Below, one piece after another: positions 8,030 to 15,145 of a DNA stretch of 64,000 nt (its first letter is position 1; each line of letters starts with the position of its first letter). A program made the translations under genes and the position numbers. A model generated the notes under the pieces. That model ran no database searches and was not told the origin of the DNA. It saw nothing but the letters and a program-made list of their open reading frames with translations. The DNA is from Phycisphaerales bacterium (GTDB lineage Bacteria; Planctomycetota; Phycisphaerae; Sedimentisphaerales; Anaerobacaceae), in NCBI GenBank assembly GCA_003141315.1, contig PLLP01000024.1, forward strand, positions 23,819-87,818. Direction: 5' to 3'.

Positions 8030-8503
8030 ATGACTGAAGAAGAAAAAATCAAACAGGAACTCGAACAGAAATTTGGGTTTTTAAAAGACACAATAGCGAT
8101 TAAGCGGAAAGGCCGTATGTTCTTTGACGTGCCTTCGGAAAAGTTTGACGAGGTATTCGCTTACGCCGTAAAGCAGATGCATTTCGATGCGATATGTGCA
8201 ATAACCGGTATGGATATTGTCGACCGCTATGCGATTATGTATCACCTCAACAGGCAGGGCAGTATAGTATTGAATTTGAGAATATACACAGGTAAAGATA
8301 ATCCTGTGATAAAGACCGTCACGCTATTTTTCCCCGGTGCGGAAATGTACGAGAGGGAGATGATGGATTTGCTGGGAATAAAGGTAGAAGGTCTGCCTGA
8401 AGGGGGCAGGTATCCTTTGCCGGATAACTGGCCGAAGGATGAACATCCTCTGCGTAAAGACTGGAAGGCTGGCGCCTCCAAAAAGGAGAACCAAAATGCA
8501 TGA
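8030..8503 (+). CDS. NuoC-like (30 kDa) peripheral subunit of the hydrogenase
   Basis: A 157-residue peripheral subunit homologous to the 30-kDa subunit of complex I, which docks onto the large subunit. Signature residues are YEREMMDLLGIKVEGLP followed by RYPLPDNWP, the conserved C-terminal region of the family. It is a free-standing gene here, whereas in the second complex of this window the same domain is fused to the N-terminus of the large subunit. The last eight bases overlap the large-subunit gene, whose ribosome-binding site AAGGAG lies inside it. Structural role only; no cofactor. Confidence 0.9.
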   Translation: MTEEEKIKQELEQKFGFLKDTIAIKRKGRMFFDVPSEKFDEVFAYAVKQMHFDAICAITGMDIVDRYAIMYHLNRQGSIVLNLRIYTGKDNPVIKTVTLFFPGAEMYEREMMDLLGIKVEGLPEGGRYPLPDNWPKDEHPLRKDWKAGASKKENQNA

Positions 8504-9725
8504 CCCGGGTGAAGTGAAAATTACGATAGGGCCGCAGCATCCTGCGTTAAAAGAGCCGGAAAGTTTTCTGCTCAGCCTTCACGGGGAAAAGATAACGGCT
8601 TCGAGCGTAAGGCTTGGCTATAATCATCGCGGCATAGAAAAAGCCTGTGAAGACAGGACGTACGTCCAGGATTTGTATCTTGTCGAACGGGTTTGCGGTA
8701 TATGTTCTCATTCGCATTCGACCTGTTTTGTGCAGGCGGTAGAAGAAATCGCCGGTATCGAGATACCTGCCCGCGCAAGCTATCTTCGCACGCTGATTAG
8801 CGAGCTCGAGCGTATTCACAGTCACCTTTTGTGGCTGGGAGTGGCGGGGCACGAAATTGGTTTCGATACGCTGCTTATGTACACGTGGCGAGACCGCGAG
8901 GCGGTAATGGATGTGCTGGCGGCGATTACCGGCAACAGGGTAAATTATGGTATGAACACCATCGGTGGCGTGAGGCGTGATATTACGCCGCAACACAAAG
9001 AGATGGTGCTTAAGGCAATAGATATCCTCGAAGAAAGAACGAAATATTATATCGAGCTCGGACTGGGGGAATCGACATTGCTTAAACGGCTGTCCGGTGT
9101 GGGCAAATTAACTAATGAAGACGTCGTAAGATTAGGCGCGGTCGGCCCGACTGCCCGTGCGTCCGGCTGGGGACGGGACGTGCGAAAAGATGACCCTTAC
9201 GCAGCTTACGCACATCTCGATTTCAAAGTTATAACCAACGACCAGTGCGATGTGTATGGCCGGACGCTGGTGCGGCTCGGAGAGCTGATGGAGGCATACA
9301 GCATGGTGCGCCAGATTCTCCAGAAGATGCCGGATGGGCCGATTGCCGTAAAGGCGCCGCGCAAGATTCCAGCAGGCGAAGCGGTAAGCCGTTATGAGGC
9401 GCCGAGAGGCGAAGATTTTCATTATGTAAGGTCGAACGGCACGGACAAGCCCGACCGCGTAAAGGTAAGGGCGCCAACTTTGGCCAATGTCCAGGCTGTT
9501 TCAAAAATGCTGGAAGGCGGGTATCTGGCGGATATGTCGATTGTCGTGGCGGCGATTGACCCGTGTTTTTCCTGCACCGACAGGCTCATATCGGTTTGTG
9601 ATGAGGATACGCAAAAGAAGAATACGGTTTCTTGGGAATCGATTCGGCTGAAAGGAATCGACTGGTATAAAAACCAGGGAATCGATTTTACTTATTTGAA
9701 TAAAAAATTGGCAAGGAAGTTTTAG
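8496..9725 (+). CDS. Group 4 [NiFe]-hydrogenase large (catalytic) subunit
   Basis: Catalyses reversible proton reduction to H2. In the 409-residue protein both NiFe-binding motifs are intact: Cys67 and Cys70 in ERVCGICSHSH and Cys357 and Cys360 in DPCFSCTDR. Beyond Arg363 there is a 46-residue tail, which in homologues such as HycE is cut off by a dedicated protease after Ni insertion; such a protease is encoded at the end of this operon. The start at 8496 has AAGGAG at 8483-8488; an earlier in-frame ATG at 8439 lies deep in the previous gene and has no such site. The residues separate it clearly from NuoD and from the ligand-less large subunit at 17332-18855. Nickel insertion would need hyp genes, which are not in the window. 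Confidence 0.96.
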   Translation: MHDPGEVKITIGPQHPALKEPESFLLSLHGEKITASSVRLGYNHRGIEKACEDRTYVQDLYLVERVCGICSHSHSTCFVQAVEEIAGIEIPARASYLRTLISELERIHSHLLWLGVAGHEIGFDTLLMYTWRDREAVMDVLAAITGNRVNYGMNTIGGVRRDITPQHKEMVLKAIDILEERTKYYIELGLGESTLLKRLSGVGKLTNEDVVRLGAVGPTARASGWGRDVRKDDPYAAYAHLDFKVITNDQCDVYGRTLVRLGELMEAYSMVRQILQKMPDGPIAVKAPRKIPAGEAVSRYEAPRGEDFHYVRSNGTDKPDRVKVRAPTLANVQAVSKMLEGGYLADMSIVVAAIDPCFSCTDRLISVCDEDTQKKNTVSWESIRLKGIDWYKNQGIDFTYLNKKLARKF

Positions 9726-9731
9726 AAAAAT

Positions 9732-10673
9732 ATGGCAAATGCGATTTTCAATATTTTGGTTTTCCCGGGATTTTTGTTTCTCTTTGTCTTTGGTTTTATC
9801 GCGGAATACGTGGACAGAAAACTTTACGCCCGCTTTCAGAACAGGGTAGGGCCTCCTTGGTTTCAGCCGTTTGCGGATTTCGTGAAGCTGATAAGCAAAC
9901 AAAAAATAGTTCCGGATGAGGCTGACGTCGCCGTCTTTAAACTGGTGCCGATATTTGCGCTTACGGCGTCGATTACCGCTGTTCTTTACATACCTGTCTG
10001 GGGCAACAAGGCGATATATTCCTTTAACGGCGATATTATTGTTGTGCTGTATCTTTTGACGATTCCGACGTTCGCGTATTTTCTGGGCGGGTGGTATTCG
10101 AGGTCGGTTTATTCGATGATTGGCGCGGTGAGGTCGCTTACGCAGATATTTGCTTATGAGGTTCCGCTTTTCCTGTGCATGCTCGGGCCGGCACTGCTTG
10201 CAGATACGTGGTCTTTAAGCGGGATGGTTGCGTTCTATAACCAGCACCCCGGATATTGGTTGTGTAATTTGCTTGGATTTGCAGTCGCTCTTATATCGCT
10301 TCTGGGCAAACTCGAAAAAGTTCCATTCGATATACCGGAGGCGGAAACAGAAATCGTTGCGGGCGCTTTCACTGAATATAGCGGCAGATACCTCGCGTTG
10401 CTCAGGATGGCTCTTAATGTTGAACTGGTGGTGGGGGCATCGCTGCTTGCAGCCGTATTTTTGCCGTTCGGGTTTAACCTTAATCCGGCTGCCGTATTTC
10501 CGTTATACATTATTCAGGTATTTTTTATTATCGCTATCGTTTCATTTTTGCGGACATTATTTGCGCGGCTGCGTCTCGACCAGATGATTAACTTTTGCTG
10601 GAAATACCTTGCTCCGCTGGCATTTGTGCAGGTCGTCATTAACCTTATCCTGAAAGGAATACTACCGAGATGA
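9732..10673 (+). CDS. NuoH-like membrane subunit of the hydrogenase
   Basis: A 313-residue, eight-helix subunit that anchors the hydrogenase module to the membrane arm. Conserved elements include YVDRKLYARFQNRVGP near the N-terminus (residues 26-41), the acidic loop KVPFDIPEAETEIVAGAFTEYSG around residues 197-219, of which the Glu residues line the proton entry in complex I, and RLRLDQMINFCWKYLAP near the C-terminus. The gene starts six bases after the large-subunit stop, and its end overlaps the ferredoxin-like gene by four bases (ATGA). All features agree with the NuoH/EchB/HycD family. Confidence 0.94.
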   Translation: MANAIFNILVFPGFLFLFVFGFIAEYVDRKLYARFQNRVGPPWFQPFADFVKLISKQKIVPDEADVAVFKLVPIFALTASITAVLYIPVWGNKAIYSFNGDIIVVLYLLTIPTFAYFLGGWYSRSVYSMIGAVRSLTQIFAYEVPLFLCMLGPALLADTWSLSGMVAFYNQHPGYWLCNLLGFAVALISLLGKLEKVPFDIPEAETEIVAGAFTEYSGRYLALLRMALNVELVVGASLLAAVFLPFGFNLNPAAVFPLYIIQVFFIIAIVSFLRTLFARLRLDQMINFCWKYLAPLAFVQVVINLILKGILPR

Positions 10674-11047
10674 GGAAACCAGGCAAGATAGCAGGGCAGC
10701 TTATACAATCTATTTTCAAGAAACCCGCCACGCTGAATTATCCTGCTGAAAGGTCGGGTATGCCGGAGGGGTTCAGGGGCAAATTAAAATTCAATCCCGA
10801 AAAATGTATCGGCTGCAAAATGTGCATGCGCGATTGCCCGACGGGTGCGATTGAGATTGTAAAAGTTGGCGAGAAAAAATTCGAAGCCAAAATCGATTTG
10901 GGCAAATGTATCTATTGCGGCCAATGCGTGGACTCCTGTATGAAGGAGGCGCTTGGGATTACCAGTGAATTCGAGCTGGCAAAGTTGAACCCGGACGATT
11001 TAAAGATTACTTTTAATGCTGAAAATACAAGCGATTCTCAAAAGTAG
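10670..11047 (+). CDS. NuoI-like 2[4Fe-4S] ferredoxin subunit
   Basis: Electron-entry subunit of the hydrogenase, 125 residues. Two complete cluster motifs are visible: Cys46-x2-Cys49-x2-Cys52-x3-Cys56-Pro and Cys80-x2-Cys83-x2-Cys86-x3-Cys90. The partner is presumably reduced ferredoxin, as for other group 4 hydrogenases; no NADH module (NuoEFG) lies in the window. The N-terminal stretch LIQSIFKKPATLNYPAER is the membrane-surface helix typical of the family. Its 3' end overlaps the protease gene by 32 bases. Confidence 0.93.
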   Translation: MRKPGKIAGQLIQSIFKKPATLNYPAERSGMPEGFRGKLKFNPEKCIGCKMCMRDCPTGAIEIVKVGEKKFEAKIDLGKCIYCGQCVDSCMKEALGITSEFELAKLNPDDLKITFNAENTSDSQK

Positions 11048-11522
11048 GCTGAAAAGCGCCCGCAAGGTTGCGATACTGGGCGTTGGTTCTGAATTGAGGA
11101 GAGATGACGTTGCCGGTATCATTGTTGCTCAAAGCATCAATGAATATATCAAAAAGAGGAAGATAAAAACAATAAAGGTTTTTCTTGGCCGGACAGCGCC
11201 TGAAAATCTCACGGGAGAAATCAAGAAATTTAAGCCGACGCACCTGATTATTATCGATGCGGCGGACATCGGCCAAAAGGCCGGCTCAATCGGGATTATC
11301 GATGCCGCCAAAGAAGGAGGGTCGTCTTTTTCCACGCACAGGATGCCGATTCACTTCATCAAAGATTATCTCGAACAATCTGTCGGCTGTGATGTTATAA
11401 TCATAGGAATACAGCCGAAATCTATCAGTTTCGGCGAGACGATTTCACCCGAAGTGCAAAAATCCGTAAAAATTTTGTCAGCGGAATTGATAGACATTCT
11501 GAAAAAAGTCCGTATGGAATAA
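11016..11522 (+). CDS. hycI: HycI-type hydrogenase maturation protease
   Basis: Endopeptidase that removes the C-terminal tail of the large subunit after nickel insertion. The 168 residues contain ILGVGSELRRDDVAG, the metal-sensing Asp of the family, RTAPENLTG, IIDAADIGQKAGSIG and THRMP, matching the Asp-Asp-His set that probes nickel in HycI/HybD enzymes. The N-terminus is about 16 residues longer than in Escherichia coli HycI. It is the last gene of the operon and overlaps the ferredoxin subunit by 32 bases. Its presence supports the idea that the 46-residue tail of the large subunit is processed. The second, ligand-less complex needs no such enzyme. Confidence 0.9.
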   Translation: MLKIQAILKSRLKSARKVAILGVGSELRRDDVAGIIVAQSINEYIKKRKIKTIKVFLGRTAPENLTGEIKKFKPTHLIIIDAADIGQKAGSIGIIDAAKEGGSSFSTHRMPIHFIKDYLEQSVGCDVIIIGIQPKSISFGETISPEVQKSVKILSAELIDILKKVRME

Positions 11523-12296
11523 TTCACCGCCTTTCGGTCTATAAAAATTTTTCATCAGCGAATTATCAGATTTTTTTGGCTTAAAAGTAAGATTTTTCAG
11601 AAATTTCTTAAAATTTTCTTACCGGACTATTTGTGGTTATCGGGTCTAAAAGAGATAATCTGCAAAGTTGTCGCACCTCGCTGCACGGGGTTAAAACGGG
11701 GATTGGCTTAAAGAGGGGGAAGCGGTAATCTGTTAAAATGTATTTCTTCTTACCTGTTTTAAAGGCCTCATTCGGCTGTTTGAAATGCGGCAAAAAAATA
11801 CTGAAGAGCCGGCGAGAAATTTGTCGATTGCCTGAAGAGTAAAAAAGTGGCGGCTCTTTAAAATGACCGGTTAGGTCTTAATTAGTTCAGACTTATTACT
11901 GCCGTCTTTCGACATGAACGCACAAGGCAGAGCGAAACGCAGGCACTGTAAGGCGAGAGCTAAATTAACAAAAGGAAAGAGCCGTAATGATACAAGGAGA
12001 GCGACTTATTGTCGCCCTCCTTTTTTATTTTTGCCGTTCGCCACAGGCGAACCTTCGGCGTCTGTGGCGGACTAAATACTAAATCCTAAATATTGAAGAT
12101 CCGCTTCGCCGAAGGTCCGCCTGGGCGGAGCGGACTAAATCCTAAATACTAGATACTAAATACTAACGACATTGCCCGATAAAAAAGGCTTGATTTTTTA
12201 AATATAGATGATACAATAACAAAATTGTTTCTCAGAGGAGCATTTCTAATGAAAAACGGTTTTTTGCTGTTGAGGTTGTAAATTTAGGAGGAAGTT
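11523..12296. other. Intergenic stretch with terminator, small repeats and possible structured RNA
   Basis: No convincing gene. It holds an AT-rich tail after the hydrogenase operon, a structured-looking segment at about 11885-11995 followed by a terminator, and copies of the short phrase CTAAATCCTAAATACT around 12072-12166 next to a GCTTCGCCGAAGG-type inverted segment. A strong ribosome-binding site, AGGAGG at 12286-12291, belongs to the next gene. A ten-codon reading frame at 12249-12281 directly upstream may be a leader or chance. Confidence 0.6.
11996..12030 (+). terminator. Rho-independent terminator
   Basis: Stem GGAGAGCGAC (11996-12005), loop TTATT, stem GTCGCCCTCC (12011-12020) with one A-C mismatch, followed by TTTTTTATTTTT. 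It ends whatever is transcribed from the 11.5-12.0 kb gap and would stop read-through into the toxin-like gene. Confidence 0.8.
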
Positions 12297-13127
12297 ATGA
12301 AAAAGCTTACAGCCATCGTAGTAATCACGTTTGTTTTATCAATCACGCCTGTTTTCGCAACGTATTCCGGCGGAACGGGCGAGCCAAACGACCCATGGCA
12401 AATCTCCTGCCCAAACGATTTATTGTATCTTGGCAGCCATCCCGCTGATTATAATTCCTGTTTTATCCTAACAGCGGATATTAACCTCGCCGCCTGCACC
12501 GTCACCACCGCCGTCATCGCTCCGGATATAAACAGTGTCGCTGATAATTTTCAAGGCGTAGCGTGGCTTGTCAGTGGCATTGAACTCATACTGGAGGAGA
12601 ACGGATTTGTGGCGCAGACAGGGTATACGGAAGAGGTATTTGCCATTTCTGGTGTTGCTTTTACCGCAGGTATGTCGCTGCAAACATTGGAGCAGAATAC
12701 TCGCAGAATAGTAGAACCGGTGCGAAATAGCAGTGGCCAGATTATCTCTGGTTACACAGCTAATAAGAGATGTCTTGAGATGAATCCCGGTTATTCTTCT
12801 CCATACAAACCAGCTTCGCTTGCCTCCGAAGGTAAGATAGCTTCCGGAACAGACCTTGTGCGTGTATACACTGAAAATATGGAGGGACAGTGGGCTATGC
12901 CGCGTTCAGAAATAGTTGGACTATCACCTTATCAGATAGCAAATAAATATTCCCTTAAATATGTGCCGACTAATGTTGTGAACGTAAATGCTACGGGGAC
13001 AAATGCTCGAATCGGAATCGCAAAAGATAATTTTGGTTATACTGGTGGAGGAGTACAAGTAGAGTTTCTTGGCAAAGGAGCCGAATATTATAATCCTAGA
13101 ACAATTCCTTCAGGAGGTATCAAATGA
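12297..13127 (+). CDS. Secreted chimeric protein with toxin-like C-terminus
   Basis: A 276-residue protein. Residues 1-21 are a signal peptide (MKKLTAIVVITFVLSITPVFA). Residues 22 to about 85 match the N-terminus common in large planctomycete surface proteins (YSGGTGEPNDPWQI..., YLGSHPADYN..., FILTADINLA). The sequence then switches abruptly to material without that family's GLUG repeats. The last 80 residues (QWAMPRSEIVGLSPYQIANK, GTNARIGIAKDNFG, GGGVQVEFLGKG, YYNPRTIP) resemble from memory the tail of CdiA/FHA- and RHS-type polymorphic toxins. The next gene overlaps it by ATGA and looks like an immunity protein. I read it as an orphan toxin cassette joined to a secretion leader; toxicity is not shown. 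Confidence 0.65.
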   Translation: MKKLTAIVVITFVLSITPVFATYSGGTGEPNDPWQISCPNDLLYLGSHPADYNSCFILTADINLAACTVTTAVIAPDINSVADNFQGVAWLVSGIELILEENGFVAQTGYTEEVFAISGVAFTAGMSLQTLEQNTRRIVEPVRNSSGQIISGYTANKRCLEMNPGYSSPYKPASLASEGKIASGTDLVRVYTENMEGQWAMPRSEIVGLSPYQIANKYSLKYVPTNVVNVNATGTNARIGIAKDNFGYTGGGVQVEFLGKGAEYYNPRTIPSGGIK

Positions 13128-13474
13128 ACTGGCATATAAACAATAACGAATTAATATTTGATAACGGGGAAGCAGTCAGTTTTGATTTTTCTATAGCTCA
13201 AGCAAAAGATGTCGAAGGTGTTATAGTAGTAATATTAGGTGTCCCAGCCAGCGAAGTAATGACAGAGAATGTATTTGGTATTTCTTACGAAGGAAAAATA
13301 ATTTGGCAAATTGAACGCACACCAGCTACTGCAACCAATCCTATCAATAGTTATATAGGGCTACGCAAAGGTGGTACAGGAAAAGTTATTCTTCATAATT
13401 GGAATGAGGTGGCAACTGTTGTTGACACAAAGACTGGAAGGATTACAGATAGTTGGGTAGAGCGATATAGATAA
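13124..13474 (+). CDS. Probable immunity protein for the upstream toxin-like gene
   Basis: A 116-residue soluble protein without signal peptide or membrane helix. It overlaps the toxin-like gene by four bases (ATGA), the arrangement expected for a toxin-immunity pair. Phrases such as ENVFGISYEGKIIWQIE, NSYIGLRKG and WNEVATVVDTKTGRI resemble a small beta-rich family that follows CdiA/RHS toxin tails; this is recalled family resemblance, not a search result. The pairing with the gene before and the neighbouring RHS remnant make an immunity role the best guess. Confidence 0.6.
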   Translation: MNWHINNNELIFDNGEAVSFDFSIAQAKDVEGVIVVILGVPASEVMTENVFGISYEGKIIWQIERTPATATNPINSYIGLRKGGTGKVILHNWNEVATVVDTKTGRITDSWVERYR

Positions 13475-13526
13475 GGCATAAAATGAATTGGGCAGATTGA
13501 AGACGCTTTGGTTAAAGGAATGGCCA

Positions 13527-13661
13527 ATGGGCATTGCTCAAAACTTAATGAGGTTGTTTACCGATCCAATAGCGTTTTTACGCTGGCTCAATCCAACTCC
13601 CGCTGCATGGATGTTGCTGTTTGGTTGGTATATGTTTATCGAGATGACATTAAGGCCTTGA
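13527..13661 (+). CDS. Possible 44-residue single-helix membrane peptide
   Basis: An ATG at 13527 with AAAGGA six bases upstream opens a 44-codon frame: a short amphipathic start (MGIAQNLMRLFTDP), then a hydrophobic segment (AAWMLLFGWYMFIEM). An overlapping 55-codon frame begins at 13520, so the choice of frame is uncertain. It lies in the array of small immunity-like genes and could be one of them or noise. Confidence 0.25.
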   Translation: MGIAQNLMRLFTDPIAFLRWLNPTPAAWMLLFGWYMFIEMTLRP

Positions 13662-13691
13662 CGGAAGATATAAGATTAAGATAATGAGGTA

Positions 13692-14150
13692 ATGTTAGTG
13701 AGAGGATTAAACAAAATGAGCCAATTAGAATACAGGTTGTACTCACATAACAGCCGCGGTTTTACGGCGATTGAATTGCTGGTGGTTTTTGGCATAATCG
13801 CATTTATTATTGTCGGTTATCGATTGGCAGGATTTTTAGGGGGTGCTATTGGTCTTTTGGTAATTCCTGCAGGTGCTGGAATTGTGGCGATGTTTCAATG
13901 CTTGGTAAAAGACGGGATTCCAATGCACCCATATTGCCAGAATGGTCGTTGCCGAGGTTCCAGTAATTACGAAATAAAGAGGTTTGATAACGACTTTTTT
14001 TTAGTCTGTAAGTGCGGTGGCCGCTATAAAAAGTTTGGGCGAAGGTTTATGCAGATAACTGAGCAGGGGGAAAAAATACCTTATTTGATTTGGCGTCCAT
14101 TTAGGGGGTGGTTTCCTGATAAAGAAAAACCTGAAAGAAAATCCGTGTAA
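13692..14150 (+). CDS. Pilin-leader protein with Cys-rich immunity-like C-terminus
   Basis: A 152-residue protein of unknown function. Around residue 22 there is a class III (type IV prepilin) leader: RGFTAIELLVVFGIIAF, with Gly before Phe and Glu at +5, followed by a long hydrophobic helix to about residue 65. The C-terminal half holds CQNGRC..., FLVCKCGGRYKKFGRRFM and PYLIWRPFRGWFPD; the four Cys may bind zinc. That half resembles small immunity-like proteins near planctomycete RHS genes. The combination is unusual and might be a recent fusion. The first codon is uncertain: MSQLEYR at 13716 is a plausible alternative start. Confidence 0.55.
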   Translation: MLVRGLNKMSQLEYRLYSHNSRGFTAIELLVVFGIIAFIIVGYRLAGFLGGAIGLLVIPAGAGIVAMFQCLVKDGIPMHPYCQNGRCRGSSNYEIKRFDNDFFLVCKCGGRYKKFGRRFMQITEQGEKIPYLIWRPFRGWFPDKEKPERKSV

Positions 14151-14163
14151 TGGTTCAGACAAA

Positions 14164-14648
14164 ATGATGCACAATATTAAAAAGACAGAAAGAAATTTCT
14201 ATAAACATATTGATACTAATGATACCTATGTTATCGAAATTGCGGGTGATGGAACACTAATAGGTAGTTTTGGCCCAATTAGTGAATTGGGCGACATTCT
14301 ATACCTTTGCTTTATGCAGGCGAATGGCGCGACTCCGACATTAGCCAGTATTATTTACGCAGCCGCTGGTATAACCCCGCCAATGGCCGCTTTAATGCAA
14401 CTGACCCGTATGATGGAGATAATGAGGAGCCGCTTAGTCTTCACAAGTATTTGTATTGTAATCCAAATCCGGTGAACTTCACTGACCCTTCGGGCGAGTT
14501 TGATTTTGCTGAAACATGGGGCATTGAGGACAATCAGACATATCCTTTTTTAAGGCTAACGTATCCGGTCGGCGACATCAATCTGGATGGCAAGGTTGAC
14601 TTTACTGATTTTGCTTATTTCGCTGAGCATTGGCTGGCCGGCTTATAA
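14164..14648 (+). pseudogene. Broken RHS toxin remnant with dockerin-like end
   Basis: Two frames join here. From 14164 a frame encodes MMHNIKKTERNFYKH...VIEIAGDGTLIGSFG, perhaps the start of a small immunity gene, and runs into noise at about 14297. From about 14298 another frame carries an RHS-repeat core: LLYAGEWRDSD, YYLRSRWYNPANGRF, TDPYDG, KYLYCNPNPVNFTDPSGEF. In intact RHS proteins this core closes the cocoon just before a toxin domain. Here it is followed instead by a dockerin-like stretch GDINLDGKVDFTDFAYFAEHWLAGL (in two parts) and a stop. No RHS repeats lie upstream, so most of the gene is gone. The toxin-like tail at 12297-13127 may derive from the same kind of gene. Confidence 0.7.
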
Positions 14649-15145
14649 ATTAGGATATTCGCAATACGAGATACGAGTCACGGGCGACGAGCGGCGGAGT
14701 CAGCGTCGCCATTCGGCCTTGCGGACCATTAAGGGAGGGACGTTGGAGATGCCGATTTTTTTATTTTTCCCGTTTGTGCAACTCTTGCCCGCAGGATACC
14801 ACTGTATCTGAACTATTTGCGGTTTCGTGAACAGTTTGTTTTTTTTCTCTTTGAAAAGCATAGTTCGACAGGCTCACTATAAATAGTTCGACACGCTCAC
14901 TACAAAGGGTTCAACAGGCAGTTCGACAGGCTCACTGTCCTGAGCAAAGTCGAAGGACTCACTATAAATAGTTCTACAACCTTGCCATTTCCAATAGTTT
15001 TTTGCCGGCCATAAAAAAATCGGCTCTGAATTGTTATCGGCCTAAAAATGCATCAGCTTTTGTAAATTGTGGCGTGGGAAAGCAAAAAAATTGCACCCTC
15101 AACCGTAATGGTTTGCTTGCAAAAATTGGAATACGCAGGTACCGG
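14649..15145. other. Intergenic stretch carrying dispersed repeats
   Basis: No gene seen. Besides the repeat cluster listed separately at 14861-14980 it contains GC-rich sequence downstream of the RHS remnant and a T-rich run near 14830. Confidence 0.6.
14861..14980 (+). repeat. Cluster of dispersed TTCGACAGGCTCAC repeats
   Basis: The unit AGTTCGACAGGCTCACTATA appears about four times with variation (from 14862, 14885, 14920 and, diverged, near 14956). The 36-base stretch 14921-14956 matches the reverse complement of 45320-45356 at 33 of 36 positions, so it is a dispersed, REP-like element. Confidence 0.8.

Noticed and set aside
8439..8495. Upstream in-frame start for the hydrogenase large subunit
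   Set aside because: Would add 19 residues not found in the family and lies well inside the NuoC-like gene; AAGGAG supports 8496 instead.
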